Assembly (NCBI RefSeq): GCF_023213175.1
Contig: NZ_CP093312.1
Span: forward strand, 1,488,001 to 1,552,000
DNA from: Sulfurovum sp. XGS-02
GTDB lineage: Bacteria > Campylobacterota > Campylobacteria > Campylobacterales > Sulfurovaceae
Direction of reading: 5' to 3'
Length of the DNA: 64,000 bases
Both the position numbers and the translations under genes were made by a program. Shown piece by piece: positions 63,017 to 64,000 of this stretch; within the stretch, counting starts at the first letter, position 1, and each line of letters opens with the position of its first letter. The notes beneath the pieces are model-generated. The model worked only from the letters and a program-made list of their open reading frames with translations, was not told the origin of the DNA and did not search any database.

Positions 63017-63821
63017 GAATGTATCCTAATTTCAGTGCTGCCATTTCAATAATTCGGTCTGATATCTTCGTATAGTTCACTTTTGAGGGTTCATTTTTAT
63101 CATAATATTCACAAATTTCAAAAATAGTAAACAAAAGTTTATTACACTCTCGGTAATTACCTTTAGTATATTTGTGAATACGTTTAATATTCTTCGCTTT
63201 AATACTGTTTGCTATTTCAAAAAGATTCTTCTTTAAAAGTTTTTTATGGATATAGGCAGTCTGATCTTCCTTTGTAGCATTTTTAAGCTCGATCACTTCC
63301 CATATACGAGATTGAAAATGCTCTTTGGCTATCAAATCTTCATCTTCTGTTTTATGTAAAGAAACGACAAATTTGACAGCACGGCTGTCAGAAAGAAGGC
63401 GAATCTTTTCCATCATCTCAGGACTATACATTTGTGCTTCATCCAGTAAGATAATGATCTCTCTTTTACCTCTGAGGTTTTTACAGAAATCAACTAATGA
63501 AGCAAAATTCACTTCCGTGTTGCTCGGTAGATCCTTTTTTGTTAAAACTTTAAATAATTTATGAAAAAACTCTTTTTCATTGATCGCAGGTGTATCAAAA
63601 TAGTGAATCTCTTTTTGGTGCTTTAGTTTTTCCTGGACTCGAGTGAGTAAAATACTTTTACCTGTACCAGGTTTACCAAATAGTAAGATCATCTTCAGCG
63701 GCTTATTCATGCTATGCTGCAATTGTTGAAAAGCCGTGACTGAAGAATCTAGATCAATGTAATCGTCAATATCTACCGAATCAACGAATACATTTTTAGC
63801 AGCTTCATATCTACTTTTCAT
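63009..63821 (-). CDS. ExeA/MshM-like AAA ATPase of the pilus operon
   Basis: 270 residues. Walker A FGKPGTGKS at about 48-56, Walker B IIILLDEAQMY near 118-128, sensor-like RLLSDSRAVKFVVSLH and an arginine-finger region QSRIWEVIELKN, as in the AAA_22/ExeA family. Such ATPases assist secretin assembly or pilus biogenesis, for example MshM. It overlaps the end of the secretin gene by 11 bp and its partner gene by 8 bp. Confidence 0.87.
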   Translation of the reverse strand: MKSRYEAAKNVFVDSVDIDDYIDLDSSVTAFQQLQHSMNKPLKMILLFGKPGTGKSILLTRVQEKLKHQKEIHYFDTPAINEKEFFHKLFKVLTKKDLPSNTEVNFASLVDFCKNLRGKREIIILLDEAQMYSPEMMEKIRLLSDSRAVKFVVSLHKTEDEDLIAKEHFQSRIWEVIELKNATKEDQTAYIHKKLLKKNLFEIANSIKAKNIKRIHKYTKGNYRECNKLLFTIFEICEYYDKNEPSKVNYTKISDRIIEMAALKLGYIHV

Positions 63822-64000
63822 TTAACTTTGCATATCCCAAGTCTTTTAATGAAACAGACTTAGAATTTTTAACGATATGTGGAGTGATAATAAATACCAA
63901 CTCTTCTACTGTATTAATTTTCTCTTGACGTTTAAATAAAGTACCTAACCCAGGGATATCACCCAAAAGTGGTACATGATTGTCTTTAAACCCTGTTTGT
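63811..64000 (-). CDS. C-terminus of a secretin (PilQ/MshL/GspD family), partial
   Basis: Minus-strand frame entering from the window edge to TAG 63811-63813. It reads NHVPLLGDIPGLGTLFKRQE and continues with VEELVFIITPHIVKN, the ending of secretin domains, which typically have PLLGDIPxLGxLF followed by LxIxITPxI. Secretins form the outer-membrane pore for pili or secreted proteins. It is the upstream neighbour of the ExeA/MshM-like ATPase, with an overlapping start/stop. Confidence 0.88.
   Translation of the reverse strand, partial: QTGFKDNHVPLLGDIPGLGTLFKRQEKINTVEELVFIITPHIVKNSKSVSLKDLGYAKLNEK

Overview
The window reads as chromosomal DNA of a Campylobacterota (epsilonproteobacterial) chemolithotroph of the Sulfurovum/Sulfurimonas type. 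This rests on the family style of the housekeeping proteins (GyrA, SecA with a C-terminal zinc tail, HemE, Asd, YqhA, LolA, MltG), short overlapping operons, many start/stop overlaps of the TAATG/ATGA kind, and an assimilatory nitrate cluster. Species assignment is inference; no search was run.

Layout. (1) 1-11.85 kb: surface polysaccharide locus on the minus strand: a bi-domain oxidoreductase (partial), two glycosyltransferases, a hexapeptide acetyltransferase, Wzx flippase, Wzy-like polymerase and membrane acyltransferase, all visibly AT-rich, then nucleotide-sugar genes wecC, galU, galE and a tviB/wbpO-type dehydrogenase. A C-terminal stump of wecB lies directly before wecC. (2) 12.1-15.1 kb: an orphan lipoprotein, a 0.48 kb gap with two related palindromes, a methyltransferase + HNH endonuclease pair, and tRNA-Asn. 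(3) 15.1-24 kb: radical SAM, dGTPase-like HD protein, hemE, yqhA, asd and gyrA on minus, then exbB-exbD on plus and a hairpin-dense non-coding element. (4) 24-40.5 kb: thioredoxin-like, unknown membrane protein, selO, yebC, a small secreted peptide gene, ABC-F ATPase, arsC-like, ppk2, rmuC, lolA, secA, lolC/E-type permease, an AsmA/YhdP-like giant and mltG. (5) 40.5-56.8 kb: nitrogen acquisition cluster. (6) 56.8-64 kb: yigZ, hemH, kdsB and the distal part of an MSHA/type IV pilus-like operon (secretin end, ExeA/MshM-like ATPase, TPR protein, PilB/GspE, PilC/GspF).

The nitrogen cluster is the most interesting part. It carries a PP2C-phosphatase/Ser-Thr-kinase fusion, a nitrate/nitrite MFS transporter, siroheme synthase CysG, a NirA-type nitrite reductase, a four-cluster ferredoxin fused to a DmsC-like membrane anchor, the molybdopterin nitrate reductase, a shortened NtrC-like protein without receiver or GAFTGA motif, a PAS/NtrB-like protein lacking a recognisable kinase active site, and two tandem amtB-glnK pairs. 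Nitrate would enter through the transporter, be reduced to nitrite by the Nas catalytic subunit (electrons perhaps from quinol through the DmsBC-like fusion) and then to ammonium by NirA, whose siroheme comes from CysG; the AmtB/GlnK pairs handle ammonium. Four perfect copies of a palindrome TGATTA-N5-TAATCA sit 31-32 bp upstream of a -10-like hexamer before the transporter, cysG, amtB-1 and amtB-2, with a one-mismatch copy at the promoter of the NtrC-like gene. This suggests a local, sigma70-type nitrogen regulon run by the degenerate NtrC/NtrB pair. The nitrite reductase also carries an 80-residue tail resembling the C-lobe of a Ser/Thr kinase.
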